From Catellatospora sp. KI3 (lineage in GTDB: Bacteria > Actinomycetota > Actinomycetes > Mycobacteriales > Micromonosporaceae): 64,000 bases of DNA. Made by a program: the position numbers and the translations under genes. The stretch's first letter is position 1, and each line of letters opens with the position of its first letter. The notes under the pieces were generated by a model, which made no database searches, was not told the origin of the DNA, and worked only from the letters and a program-made list of their open reading frames with translations. Of this stretch, positions 7,536 to 15,859 are shown piece after piece. The stretch spans positions 620,001 to 684,000 of the forward strand of contig NZ_JASAMB010000001.1 of the NCBI RefSeq assembly GCF_029948125.1, given 5' to 3'.

Positions 7536-9419
7536 ATGGTCAACATCGAAGCACACGCGTACGACGTCGTCGTGATCGGAGCCGGCGGCGCCGGCCTGCG
7601 CGCGGCCATCGAGGCCCGCCTCGCGGGCAAGAAGGTCGCCATCATCTCCAAGTCGCTGTTCGGCAAGGCGCACACGGTCATGGCCGAGGGCGGCGCCGCG
7701 GCGGCGATGGGCAACGTGAACAGCAACGACAACTGGCAGGTGCACTTCCGCGACACCATGCGCGGCGGCAAGTTCCTGAACAACTACCGGATGGCCGAGC
7801 TGCACGCCAAGGAGGCGCCGGACCGGATCTGGGAGCTGGAGACCTACGGCGCGCTGTTCGACCGCACCAAGGACGGGAAGATCTCGCAGCGCAACTTCGG
7901 CGGCCACGAGTACCCGCGCCTGGCGCACGTCGGCGACCGGACCGGCCTGGAGCTGATCCGCACGCTGCAGCAGAAGATCGTGTCGCTGCAGCAGGAGGAC
8001 AAGGCGAAGTTCGGCGACTACCAGGCGCGGATCCGCGTCTTCGCCGAGTGCACCATCACCGAGCTGCTGCTGGAGGGCACGGGCGCGAAGAAGCGGATCG
8101 CGGGCGCGTTCGGCTACTACCGCGAGTCCGGCGAGTTCGTGGTGTTCGAGGCTCCGGCAGTCGTGCTGGCCACGGGCGGCGTCGGCCGCTCGTACAAGGT
8201 CACCTCGAACTCGTGGGAGTACACCGGTGACGGGCACGCGCTGGCGCTGCGCGCCGGGGCGAAGCTGATCAACATGGAGTTCCTGCAGTTCCACCCGACC
8301 GGCATGGTGTGGCCGCCCTCGGTGCGCGGCATCCTGGTCACCGAGTCGGTGCGCGGCGACGGCGGCATCCTCAAGAACTCCGAGGGCAAGCGGTTCATGT
8401 TCGACTACGTCCCGGACGTCTTCCGCAAGCAGTACGCGGAGACGCCCGAGGAGGGCGACCGCTGGTACACCGACCCCGACAACAACCGCCGCCCTCCGGA
8501 GCTGCTGCCCCGCGACGAGGTCGCCCGCGCGATCAACTCCGAGGTCAAGGCCGGCCGCGGTACGAAGGCGGGCGGCGTCTACCTCGACATCGCCTCGCGC
8601 CGCCCCGCGGCCGAGATCCTGAAGCGGCTGCCGTCGATGTACCACCAGTTCAAGGAGCTGGCCGACGTCGACATCACCGCGCAGCCGATGGAGGTCGGCC
8701 CGACCTGCCACTACGTCATGGGCGGCGTGGAGGTCGACCCGGACACCGCGTCGGCGGGCGTGCCCGGCCTGTACGCGGCGGGCGAGGTCTCCGGCGGCAT
8801 GCACGGCTCCAACCGGCTCGGCGGCAACTCGCTGTCGGACCTGCTCGTCTTCGGCAAGCGCGCGGGCGAGTACGCCGCGTCCTACACCGACGAGCTGGCC
8901 GCGCGGCCGAAGATCGACGACACGCAGGTGGCGGCCGCGGTCGAGGCGGCGCTGTCGCCGCTGACGCGCGAGGGCGGCGAGAACCCGTACACGCTGCAGA
9001 GCGACCTGCAGGACGTGATGGGCACCCTGGTCGGCATCATCCGGCGCAAGGGTGAGCTGGAGGACTCGCTGCGCCAGCTCGCCGAGCTGCGCGAGCGGAT
9101 CCAGAAGGTCGGCGCGACCGGCGGGCGCCGGTACAACCCGGGCTGGCACCTGGCGCTGGACCTGCGCAACATGCTGGTGGTGTCGGAGTGCACCGCCAAG
9201 GCGGCGCTGGAGCGCGAGGAGTCGCGCGGCGGCCACACCCGCGAGGACTTCCCGAAGATGTCCGCCACCTGGCGCAAGGTCAACCTGATCTGCTCGCTGT
9301 CGACCGAGGGCGGCGTCGACCTCGCCCACCAGCCCATCCCCACCATGACCCCCGAGCTGCTGGGTCTGTTCGAGCAGTCGGAGCTGGCCAAGTACATGAC
9401 CGAGGAGGAGTTGTCGTGA
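7536..9419 (+). CDS. sdhA: succinate dehydrogenase flavoprotein subunit
   Basis: 627 residues. Oxidises succinate to fumarate through covalently bound FAD on the cytoplasmic side of the membrane. Visible are the FAD-binding VVVIGAGGAGLRAAIEA at the N-terminus, the HTVMAEGG segment with the flavin-linking His, the substrate-loop stretch FHPTGMVWPPSVRGILVTE, and GSNRLGGNSLSDLLVFG near residue 425. The start follows GAGAGGGGCGACGACGA. The stop overlaps the GTG of sdhB by 4 bp. Orientation of the reaction in vivo (succinate oxidation or fumarate reduction) cannot be read from sequence. Confidence 0.93.
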   Translation: MVNIEAHAYDVVVIGAGGAGLRAAIEARLAGKKVAIISKSLFGKAHTVMAEGGAAAAMGNVNSNDNWQVHFRDTMRGGKFLNNYRMAELHAKEAPDRIWELETYGALFDRTKDGKISQRNFGGHEYPRLAHVGDRTGLELIRTLQQKIVSLQQEDKAKFGDYQARIRVFAECTITELLLEGTGAKKRIAGAFGYYRESGEFVVFEAPAVVLATGGVGRSYKVTSNSWEYTGDGHALALRAGAKLINMEFLQFHPTGMVWPPSVRGILVTESVRGDGGILKNSEGKRFMFDYVPDVFRKQYAETPEEGDRWYTDPDNNRRPPELLPRDEVARAINSEVKAGRGTKAGGVYLDIASRRPAAEILKRLPSMYHQFKELADVDITAQPMEVGPTCHYVMGGVEVDPDTASAGVPGLYAAGEVSGGMHGSNRLGGNSLSDLLVFGKRAGEYAASYTDELAARPKIDDTQVAAAVEAALSPLTREGGENPYTLQSDLQDVMGTLVGIIRRKGELEDSLRQLAELRERIQKVGATGGRRYNPGWHLALDLRNMLVVSECTAKAALEREESRGGHTREDFPKMSATWRKVNLICSLSTEGGVDLAHQPIPTMTPELLGLFEQSELAKYMTEEELS

Positions 9420-10420
9420 CCGTTCGTCAGTTCAAGGTCTGGCGGGGTGACGAGTCCGGCGGCCAGCTCAACGACTACCAGGTCGAGGTCAACGAGGGTG
9501 AGGTCGTGCTCGACATCATCCACCGGCTCCAGGCCACCCAGGAGCCGGATCTGGCCTGCCGGTGGAACTGCAAGGCCGGCAAGTGCGGCTCCTGCTCGAT
9601 GGAGATCAACGGTATGCCCCGGCTCGGGTGCATGACCCGGATGTCGACGTTCGAGGAGGACGAGACCATCACGGTCACGCCGCTGCGGACGTTCCCGGTC
9701 ATCCGCGACCTGGTCACCGACGTGTCCTTCAACTACCAGAAGGCCCTGGAGATGCCGGCGTTCGCGCCGCCGAAGGATGTCGAGCCGGGCGAGTACCGGA
9801 TGCAGCAGGTCGACGTGGAGCGGTCGCAGGAGTTCCGCAAGTGCATCGAGTGCTTCCTGTGCCAGAACACCTGCCACGTGGTACGCGACCACGAGGAGAA
9901 CAAGCTCGCGTTCTCCGGGCCGCGCCTGTTCATCCGCGCGGCGGAGCTGGACATGCACCCGCTGGACGCCCGCGGCGACCGCAAGGAGATCGCGCAGCAG
10001 CAGCAGGGCCTGGGCTACTGCAACATCACCAAGTGCTGCACCGAGGTCTGCCCCGAGCACATCAAGATCACCGACAACGCCATCATCCCCATGAAGGAGC
10101 GGGTCGTGGATCGCCGGTATGATCCGCTCGTGGTATTCGGACGCAAGATCCTTCGTCGTGACCAGCTGACCAGCACCGCTGTGGCTGAGCCCGCGGTGCA
10201 CTCCGGCCCGGTCACCGTGGCCGAGGGCGCCGCCCCGGTCAACTTCAGCCGCCCGCTCTCCGGGCCGCCCGGGCCGGAGGTCAACGCCGCCGGTCACGTC
10301 AACCTGAACGAGATGCTCTCCGACCGGGCCGCCGCGGCGTCCCCGTTCGGCGACGACATCACGTTCCCGGTCGACCCGAAGACCCTGAACTACTACCACC
10401 CCGGCGGCGCCGACCACTGA
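9416..10420 (+). CDS. sdhB: succinate dehydrogenase iron-sulfur subunit with unusual C-terminal extension
   Basis: 334 residues from GTG 9416, which overlaps the sdhA stop. Cysteines for three clusters are in place: 2Fe-2S (C48, C52/C57, C60, C72), 4Fe-4S (C143, C146, C149 with C153) and 3Fe-4S (C202, C208, C212). The core ends near KERVVDRRYDPLVVFGRK (about residue 245), where ordinary homologues of about 250 residues stop. Here about 85 more residues follow, poor in conserved features, Pro/Ala-rich, then ending in a more structured FPVDPKTLNYYHPGG. The extension is discussed as a finding. Confidence 0.92.
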   Translation: MTVRQFKVWRGDESGGQLNDYQVEVNEGEVVLDIIHRLQATQEPDLACRWNCKAGKCGSCSMEINGMPRLGCMTRMSTFEEDETITVTPLRTFPVIRDLVTDVSFNYQKALEMPAFAPPKDVEPGEYRMQQVDVERSQEFRKCIECFLCQNTCHVVRDHEENKLAFSGPRLFIRAAELDMHPLDARGDRKEIAQQQQGLGYCNITKCCTEVCPEHIKITDNAIIPMKERVVDRRYDPLVVFGRKILRRDQLTSTAVAEPAVHSGPVTVAEGAAPVNFSRPLSGPPGPEVNAAGHVNLNEMLSDRAAAASPFGDDITFPVDPKTLNYYHPGGADH

Positions 10421-10441
10421 GCCGCGGGCGTACCCGTACGC

Positions 10442-10478
10442 CGAAAGCCCCGCCGACCCTCCGTCGGCGGGGCTTTCG
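10442..10478. terminator. strong bidirectional hairpin terminator
   Basis: Perfect 16-bp stem CGAAAGCCCCGCCGAC / GTCGGCGGGGCTTTCG with a 5-nt loop, 21 nt after the sdhB stop and 8 nt before the end of the convergent Nudix gene. The A-run and T-run at the stem ends allow use from both sides. Confidence 0.92.
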
Positions 10479-10486
10479 CGCTGTGC

Positions 10487-10894
10487 TCAGCCGCGCAGCA
10501 GGTCGGGCAGCGCCGCGACGATCGGCGCGTCGGCGGGCAGCCACTGCACCGAGTCGAGCTCGTCGGCGGCCAGCCAGCGCAGCTCGGCGTGCTCGATGAG
10601 CTGCGGCACGCCCTTGAGCAGGCGGGCGGCGTACACCCGCAGCACCGCACGGCCGTGACCCAGCAGCACGTCCGCGCCCACCCGCTCGCCGACCTCGACC
10701 AGGACGCCCAGCTCCTCCTCGCACTCGCGCACCAGCGCCTCCGGCTCGGTCTCGCCCGGCTCGACCTTCCCGCCGGGGAACTCCCAGCGGCCGGCCACCT
10801 CCGGTGGCTCGGAGCGTTCGCAGGCCAGCACCCGCCCGTCGGCGATGATCGCGGCCCCGACGATGATTCGGATCTCTGAGGAGAAGTTAGGCAC
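10487..10894 (-). CDS. Nudix hydrolase, MutT-like
   Basis: 135 residues if started at GTG 10894 (VPNFSSEIRIIVGAAI); the frame stays open to 10963 but the extra residues look non-coding. The Nudix box is complete: G42-x5-E48-x7-R56-E57-x-E59-E60-x2-G63. With AIIADGRVLACERS before it and WEFPGGKVEPGE around it, this is the (deoxy)nucleoside triphosphate pyrophosphohydrolase type, which may clear oxidised nucleotides such as 8-oxo-dGTP. Substrate is not decidable from sequence. No Shine-Dalgarno is clear for this start. Confidence 0.85.
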   Translation of the reverse strand: MPNFSSEIRIIVGAAIIADGRVLACERSEPPEVAGRWEFPGGKVEPGETEPEALVRECEEELGVLVEVGERVGADVLLGHGRAVLRVYAARLLKGVPQLIEHAELRWLAADELDSVQWLPADAPIVAALPDLLRG

Positions 10895-10997
10895 GGCGGA
10901 CAGCGTGCCAGAGATTGGGCCTTCATGGTTAGCACTGCGTGACGAGCCGAGTCCGCCCTGCACACAGCGTCCCGTGAAGTGCTGGAAGTCGGTTTTG

Positions 10998-11017
10998 TGA
11001 GCGTGGACACGCGCTCA
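10998..11017. promoter_or_regulatory. inverted repeat in divergent promoter region
   Basis: TGAGCG and CGCTCA, 6-bp perfect arms with an 8-nt spacer, between the Nudix gene and the pterin-dehydratase-like gene. A second perfect 12-bp palindrome, GCCGATATCGGC (11075-11086), lies 28 bp before the latter's start. Either could be an operator; no regulator is implied. Confidence 0.3.
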
Positions 11018-11113
11018 AATTGCGGGCAGGATGGGTATCACCTGAGTGACGGTGCGGACAAGATTCGGCCACAAGCCGATATCGGCCACCGGGGATTGGA
11101 GCGGGAGGTGCTG

Positions 11114-11419
11114 ATGGGCGCAGTCTGGAGACGGGGCCGACGGCGCGACTACCTCAGCGACGCACTATCCCAACTCACCGGCTGGGTCCATGAGGGCGAC
11201 TGCCTCAAACGCACCCTGCCGCTCGACGACACCCAGCACGCGGTGCTCACCGAGCGGATCTCGGTCGCGGCCGACACGTTCGGCGTCCGACCGCACATCC
11301 GCCGCCTCGACGGCCGGACCCAGATCCAACTGTGCGTGGACGACGGCGGCGGATTCACCGACGCCGAGATCGGCATGGCCGCCAGGGTCGAGGCCGCCTA
11401 CCAGTCGCTCCGCGACTGA
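11114..11419 (+). CDS. pterin-4a-carbinolamine dehydratase-like protein, diverged
   Basis: 101 residues from ATG 11114; the frame is open upstream to 10979, but the 101-residue form matches the usual dehydratase length. Residues from LTGWVHEGDCLKRTLPL to GGFTDAEIGMAARVEAAY follow the order of the PhhB/DCoH family (tryptophan motif, central strand, then G-G-L-T-x-x-D). The catalytic H-H-P is replaced by VRPHIRR, so classic dehydratase activity (recycling of 4a-hydroxytetrahydropterin) is doubtful. It may be a structural or regulatory descendant. The assignment is by motif order and is moderately sure. Confidence 0.6.
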   Translation: MGAVWRRGRRRDYLSDALSQLTGWVHEGDCLKRTLPLDDTQHAVLTERISVAADTFGVRPHIRRLDGRTQIQLCVDDGGGFTDAEIGMAARVEAAYQSLRD

Positions 11420-11773
11420 CCCGCCGACCGCCCCCGACCCGCTCTCGCGCCCACCGGGCCCCCTTCCGCCAAGATCACCGTCTGCGGTCACAGGGTCGCC
11501 TTACACCGCAGCATGTGGCCGCCGACCGCGATCTATCGCGCGACACCGGCCGCCGCCTTCCCCGCATGCGCAGCCAGAGGTGCGTGCAGTTTCAGGGAAA
11601 CCTGGCCGGCGCCGGCACCGGCGCGACCGACAGCCGACGGCACAGCTCTAGCTGCGCGCTGCTGACATCAGACATGGTGGTCCTCACGCAATTTCGGGGA
11701 AAGTGCCCGAATCCGAGCTGGATTTCGTGCACTTTCCCCGAAACTGCATCTCAAGCAGCGCGAAACGGCCGCG
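11420..11773. other. gene-free gap holding family A repeats
   Basis: 354 bp between two convergent genes. It holds one full family A element (11688-11748) and a half element at 11584-11605 consisting only of the left arm, GTGCAGTTTCAGGGAAACC. A short GATCACCGTCTGCGGTCAC at 11473 resembles the GATCGCCACTTGCGGTC motif found twice near 41.0-41.2 kb. No coding potential is evident. Confidence 0.6.
11688..11748 (+). repeat. family A palindromic repeat, copy 2
   Basis: Arms GCAATTTCGGGGAAAGTGC and GCACTTTCCCCGAAACTGC with loop CCGAATCCGAGCTGG. The inner edge is 25 nt beyond the stop of the minus-strand ychF gene. The left arm has A where the others have G (GCAA for GCAG). Confidence 0.9.
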
Positions 11774-12859
11774 TCAGACGTTGAAGCGGAACTCCACCAC
11801 GTCGCCGTCGGCCATGATGTATTCCTTGCCCTCGATGCGGACCTTGCCGGCCGCCTTCGCCGCAGCCATGGAACCGGCGGCCACCAGGTCGTCGTACGCG
11901 ACGATCTCGGCCTTGATGAAGCCGCGCTGGAAGTCGGAGTGGATGACCCCCGCGGCCTCCGGCGCCGTCGCCCCGACCGGAACGGTCCAGGCGCGCGCCT
12001 CCTTCGGCCCCGCAGTGAGGTACGTCTGCAGCCCCAGGGTCCCGAACCCGACCCGGATCAGCTGGTTGAGCCCAGGCTCGGACTGCCCGATGGACTCCAG
12101 CATCTCCGCCGCGTCCTCGGGCGACAGGTCGATCAGCTCAGACTCGATCTTGGCGTCCATGAAGACGGCCTCGGCCGGGGCGACCAGCGCCCGCAGTTCG
12201 TTCAGGAAGTCCTCGTTGCCGAGCTCCGCCTCGTCGACGTTGAAGACGTACAGGAACGGCTTGGCGGTCATCAGGTGCAGCTCGCGCAGGTCGGCCAGGT
12301 CGATGCCGGCCTTGGCGGCCCCGGCGAACAGCGTGGTGCCGCTGTCGAGCACCGCGTGGGCGGCCTTCGCGGCGGCGAAGATGCCGGCCCGCTCCTTCTT
12401 GACCTTGGCTTCCTTCTCCAGCCGAGGCAGCGCCTTCTCGACGGTCTGCAGGTCGGCGAGCATCAGCTCGGTGTTGATCGTGTCGATGTCGTCCTTCGGC
12501 GAGACCTTGCCGTCGACGTGTACGACGTTGGGGTCGCTGAACGCCCGCACCACCTGGCAGATCGCGTCGCAGTCGCGGATGTTCGCGAGGAACGCGTTGC
12601 CCCGGCCCTGGCCCTTGGAGGCGCCTTTGACCAGGCCCGCGATGTCGGTGAAGCTCACCGGCGCGGGCAGGATCTTCTGCGAGGAGTACATCTCGGCCAG
12701 CTTGTCCAGGCGCGGGTCGGGCAGCCCGACGACGCCCACGTTGGGCTCGATGGTGGCGAACGGGTAGTTCGCCGCGAGCACGTCGTTGCGGGTCAGCGCG
12801 TTGAACAGGGTGCTCTTGCCGACGTTGGGCAGGCCGACGATACCGATGGAAAGACTCAC
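11774..12859 (-). CDS. ychF: YchF, redox-regulated ATPase of the Obg family
   Basis: 361 residues from GTG 12859 (SLSIGIVGLPNVGKSTLF), the family's normal size; the longer frame to 12979 adds a non-conserved leader. P-loop GLPNVGKST at residues 9-17, switch regions with FTDIAGLVKGASKGQGRGN, and FNVDEAEL in place of the guanine-specific NKxD, which explains the ATP preference of YchF. The C-terminal TGS domain ends DGDVVEFRFNV. It binds ribosomes and is linked to oxidative-stress control. It stands alone between convergent and divergent neighbours. Confidence 0.95.
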   Translation of the reverse strand: MSLSIGIVGLPNVGKSTLFNALTRNDVLAANYPFATIEPNVGVVGLPDPRLDKLAEMYSSQKILPAPVSFTDIAGLVKGASKGQGRGNAFLANIRDCDAICQVVRAFSDPNVVHVDGKVSPKDDIDTINTELMLADLQTVEKALPRLEKEAKVKKERAGIFAAAKAAHAVLDSGTTLFAGAAKAGIDLADLRELHLMTAKPFLYVFNVDEAELGNEDFLNELRALVAPAEAVFMDAKIESELIDLSPEDAAEMLESIGQSEPGLNQLIRVGFGTLGLQTYLTAGPKEARAWTVPVGATAPEAAGVIHSDFQRGFIKAEIVAYDDLVAAGSMAAAKAAGKVRIEGKEYIMADGDVVEFRFNV

Positions 12860-12996
12860 GAGCAGCGAGTCTATCCGGCCGCTTTCACCACCTTTTGATC
12901 TTGCGTATGGGAATCGCCCTCGCCACAAACCCGGCCCTTCAGCCGAGCTTCCGACCACCAACCGCGACCATCGCCCCAACGCAACAGGCCCACGGA

Positions 12997-13055
12997 TCGA
13001 TCATGAAGTTAGGGGCGCGACACACCGTCGAACACGGCCATAAGTTCATGATCGA
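12997..13055. repeat. family E palindrome (GATCATGAAGTTA type)
   Basis: Arms TCGATCATGAAGTTA (12997-13011) and TAAGTTCATGATCGA (13041-13055), 15 bp with one mismatch, around a 29-nt spacer that has its own short CGAC/GTCG pairing. Single copy here, in the gap between ychF and the ada-alkA gene. It has the look of the other intergenic palindromes in this window. Confidence 0.7.
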
Positions 13056-13149
13056 CGGGGCGGGTGGGGTGGGGGCGGGTGGGCGGGGGTGGCGGGGTGG
13101 GGTCCGATTTCCGCTAGCGGGTGGGTGGGGGCGGGCGGAGACTGGGGGT

Positions 13150-14532
13150 GTGGACAGGAACGACGGGTGGTATCGGGCGGTCAGCAGCCGGGACGGGAGG
13201 TTCGACGGGCGGTTCTGGATCGGGGTCACCTCGACCGGGATCTACTGTCGGCCGTCATGCCCGGCGCGTACGCCGAAGCCCGAGAACGTGCGGTACTTCG
13301 TGAGCGCGGCCGCCGCCGCCCGGGGCGGGTTCCGGGCGTGCCGCAGATGCGCGCCGGACGCGGTGCCCGGCTCGCCGCAGTGGGACAGCCGGGCCGACGT
13401 GACGGCGCGCGCGGTGCGGCTGATCGGCGACGGCGTGGTGGACCGCGGCGGCGTGCCCGCGCTGGCGCAGCGGCTCGGGTACACCGAGCGGCACCTGAAC
13501 CGGCTGCTCACCGACGAGCTGGGCGCCGGACCGCTGGCGCTGGCGCGTACGCAGCGGGCGCAGACCGCCAAGACACTGATCACCAATACGGCGCTGAGCC
13601 TGTCGGAGATCGCGTTCGCGGCCGGGTTCGGCAGCATCCGCCAGTTCAACGACACCATCCGCGAGGTGTACGGGTGTGCCCCGTCCGAGCTGCGCCGCGG
13701 CACGCCCCGCGCCGACGGCACCATGTCGCTGCGGCTCAGCTACCGGCCACCGCTGCACGCCGGGTCGCTGTTCGCGTACCTGGGCGCGCGGGCGGTGAGC
13801 GGGGTCGAGTCGTACGACGGCGACGCGTACACCCGGACGCTCACGCTGCCGCACGGCACCGCCACGGTCACGCTGCGGCCCGGGGACGGGTGTGTGCACG
13901 CCGAGCTGAGCCTGGCCGATGTCCGCGACCTGACCCCGGCGGTCGCGCGCTGCCGCCGCCTGCTGGACCTCGACGCCGACCCGGTCGCCGTCGACACCGT
14001 GCTGGGCGCCGATCCGGCGCTCGCGCCGCTGGTCGAGGCCGCGCCGGGGGTACGGCTGCCGCGCAGCGTGGACGGGTTCGAGGTGGCGGTGCGGGCGGTG
14101 GTCGGCCAGCAGATCAGCGTCGCGGGTGCCCGTACCGTGCTGGGACGGCTGTGCCGCGACGGCGTCTTCCCCGACCCGGACCGGCTGCTGGCGCTGCCCG
14201 ACGAGGTGTTCGCGATGCCCACCGCCCGACGGGCGACGCTGCGGCGGCTGGCCGAGGCGGTACGCGACGGGCTGGTGCTCGACGGCGGCAGCGACCGGGC
14301 CGCCACCCGCGCGGCACTGCTGGCGCTGCCCGGCATCGGCGAGTGGACCGCCGACTACATCGCGCTGCGCGCCCTGGGCGACCCGGACGTGCTGCTCCCC
14401 ACCGACCTGGGTACGCGCCGGGGCGCCAGGGCGCTCGGGCTGCCCGACGACCCCGCCGCCCTGCTGCGGCACGCCGAGCGCTGGCGACCCTGGCGCTCGT
14501 ACGCCCAACTGCGACTCTGGAGCCAAGCATGA
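13150..14532 (+). CDS. Ada-AlkA fusion: methylation-sensing regulator plus 3-methyladenine glycosylase
   Basis: 460 residues from GTG 13150; an upstream open frame (to 12895) crosses a repeat and is not coding. The N-terminal Ada zinc domain has C33, C37, C64 and C67, with exactly the spacing of E. coli Ada, where the first Cys accepts methyl groups from phosphotriesters. An AraC-type helix-turn-helix follows (SLSEIAFAAGFGSIRQF). The C-terminal half is an AlkA glycosylase: VRAVVGQQISVAGAR, then the helix-hairpin-helix LPGIGEWTADYIALRALG, with the catalytic Asp in LLPTDLG. It overlaps ogt by 4 bp, making an adaptive-response operon. Confidence 0.93.
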   Translation: MDRNDGWYRAVSSRDGRFDGRFWIGVTSTGIYCRPSCPARTPKPENVRYFVSAAAAARGGFRACRRCAPDAVPGSPQWDSRADVTARAVRLIGDGVVDRGGVPALAQRLGYTERHLNRLLTDELGAGPLALARTQRAQTAKTLITNTALSLSEIAFAAGFGSIRQFNDTIREVYGCAPSELRRGTPRADGTMSLRLSYRPPLHAGSLFAYLGARAVSGVESYDGDAYTRTLTLPHGTATVTLRPGDGCVHAELSLADVRDLTPAVARCRRLLDLDADPVAVDTVLGADPALAPLVEAAPGVRLPRSVDGFEVAVRAVVGQQISVAGARTVLGRLCRDGVFPDPDRLLALPDEVFAMPTARRATLRRLAEAVRDGLVLDGGSDRAATRAALLALPGIGEWTADYIALRALGDPDVLLPTDLGTRRGARALGLPDDPAALLRHAERWRPWRSYAQLRLWSQA

Positions 14533-14990
14533 TCACGATCAGGACACCCCTCGGCCCGTTCTCGATGTCCGGCGACGGCGCCTCGGTGACCGCCGCCGCG
14601 TTCGCCGACACGCCCCAGGCGCTGATCGCCGGCACGCCCGACGGTCCGGTGCCGGAGGCGGCCGTGGCCGCCGTGCACGCCTATTTCGACGGGGACGTGG
14701 GCGCGCTGGACGAGGTGCCCGTCGCCTGGCACGGCGGCACGGAGTACCTGCGGCAGTGCTGGAAGGTGCTGCGGGAGGTGCGCGAGCCGGTGACGTACAC
14801 GCGGCTGGCGGAGCTGACCGGGCGCCCGGCGGCGGTGCGCGCGGCGGCGCGGGGGTGCGCCCGCAACCAGATCGGGCTGTTCGTGCCGTGCCACCGGGTG
14901 CTGCGTACCGACGGCTCGCTGGGCGGCTTCCGCTGGGGCCTGGACGTCAAACGCGCCCTCCTCACCCACGAATCCACCCACCGCCCCTGA
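14529..14990 (+). CDS. ogt: methylated-DNA-protein cysteine methyltransferase
   Basis: 153 residues, start ATG 14529 overlapping the stop of the ada-alkA fusion. Repairs O6-methylguanine by moving the methyl group to its own cysteine. The acceptor is C121 in FVPCHRVLRTDGSLGGFRWG, and TYTRLAELTGRPAAVRAA forms the DNA-binding helix-turn-helix. The stretch ARGCARNQIGLF diverges from the usual AxxxNPxxxxVPCHRV but leaves the active site intact. It probably depends on the fused regulator for induction. Confidence 0.93.
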   Translation: MITIRTPLGPFSMSGDGASVTAAAFADTPQALIAGTPDGPVPEAAVAAVHAYFDGDVGALDEVPVAWHGGTEYLRQCWKVLREVREPVTYTRLAELTGRPAAVRAAARGCARNQIGLFVPCHRVLRTDGSLGGFRWGLDVKRALLTHESTHRP

Positions 14991-15026
14991 CCCGCCCCTT
15001 GACCCGCCCCGCCGGGGCTTGAATTG

Positions 15027-15083
15027 ACGCTGGCCTATCTAGAGGACGAATCGGGAAAATCCGTCTCCTAGATAGGCCAGCGT
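15027..15083. repeat. family D palindromic repeat, copy 1
   Basis: Arms ACGCTGGCCTATCTAG (15027-15042) and CTAGATAGGCCAGCGT (15068-15083), perfect 16 bp. The loop holds a nested GACG/CGTC pairing. It begins 36 nt after the ogt stop. The second copy is at 26737-26795. Confidence 0.9.
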
Positions 15084-15268
15084 TTATGGAAGGACGAGAC
15101 GGGAACCACTCGATCCGATTTCCTACTAGACCGATAGGAGTTGCGGAGATATCGTGTGCTGGTATCGCCGAGTCGCTCGTGGAGGGTTCCGTGCCGCGGA
15201 CATTCCGATGTCACCGATCGATCGCTGCCAAACCCACCCGCGGACCAGCAACGACCAGGAGATCTGAG

Positions 15269-15838
15269 ATGACGACGACCCTGCTTACCGAGCCCACCCC
15301 CGCCGTATCGCCGGCGTCGACCACGATCACCCTGCCCGTCTCGGCCCTCGGCGACGACGCCACCCAGCCGCTCACGGTCACCCTCACCCTCCAGCTGACC
15401 GGCCCGGACGCCGCCCACGCCGCCACCCGGCTGGTGCACGCCCTCGCCGACGTGGAGCCGCTGCGCGACCTGCCGGAGCTCCCCTCGCTGTCCACCGTGT
15501 CGACCCTGTCGATCCACGACGGCGAGCTGGTCCAGCCTGCCGCACCGGTCGTCATCGACCTGGTCAGCCGCAGCATCCTGATCCGCGGCCGCGCGATCCG
15601 GTTCACCCGGCGCGAGTTCGACCTGCTGCACTTCCTGGCCCGCCACCCCGGCGCCGCGTTCACCCGGCTGCAGCTGATGCGTGCCGTCTGGGGGCACGAG
15701 TTCAGCGGCGAGCGCACCGTCGACGTGCACGTGCGGCGGGTGCGCGCCAAGCTCGGCGAGCACGGCGGCGCGCTGACGACGGTGCACGGGTTCGGGTACC
15801 GCCTGGAGACGCCGAACGCCATCGCCGTGCACCGCTGA
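15269..15838 (+). CDS. winged-helix transcription factor (OmpR/PhoB DNA-binding domain only)
   Basis: 189 residues from ATG 15269, with AGGAG eight bases upstream; the frame is open to 15086 but that part has no conserved feature. The C-terminal 95 residues are a PhoB-type winged helix (FTRREFDLLHFLARHPG, RLQLMRAVWGHEFSGERTVDVHVRRVRAKLG, and the wing TVHGFGYRLE). The N-terminal part is Thr/Pro-rich and contains no receiver-domain aspartate pocket. No histidine kinase is adjacent. It likely acts without phosphorylation; target unknown. Confidence 0.85.
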   Translation: MTTTLLTEPTPAVSPASTTITLPVSALGDDATQPLTVTLTLQLTGPDAAHAATRLVHALADVEPLRDLPELPSLSTVSTLSIHDGELVQPAAPVVIDLVSRSILIRGRAIRFTRREFDLLHFLARHPGAAFTRLQLMRAVWGHEFSGERTVDVHVRRVRAKLGEHGGALTTVHGFGYRLETPNAIAVHR

Positions 15839-15859
15839 TCCGAAGTAGGGTCTGTCGCC

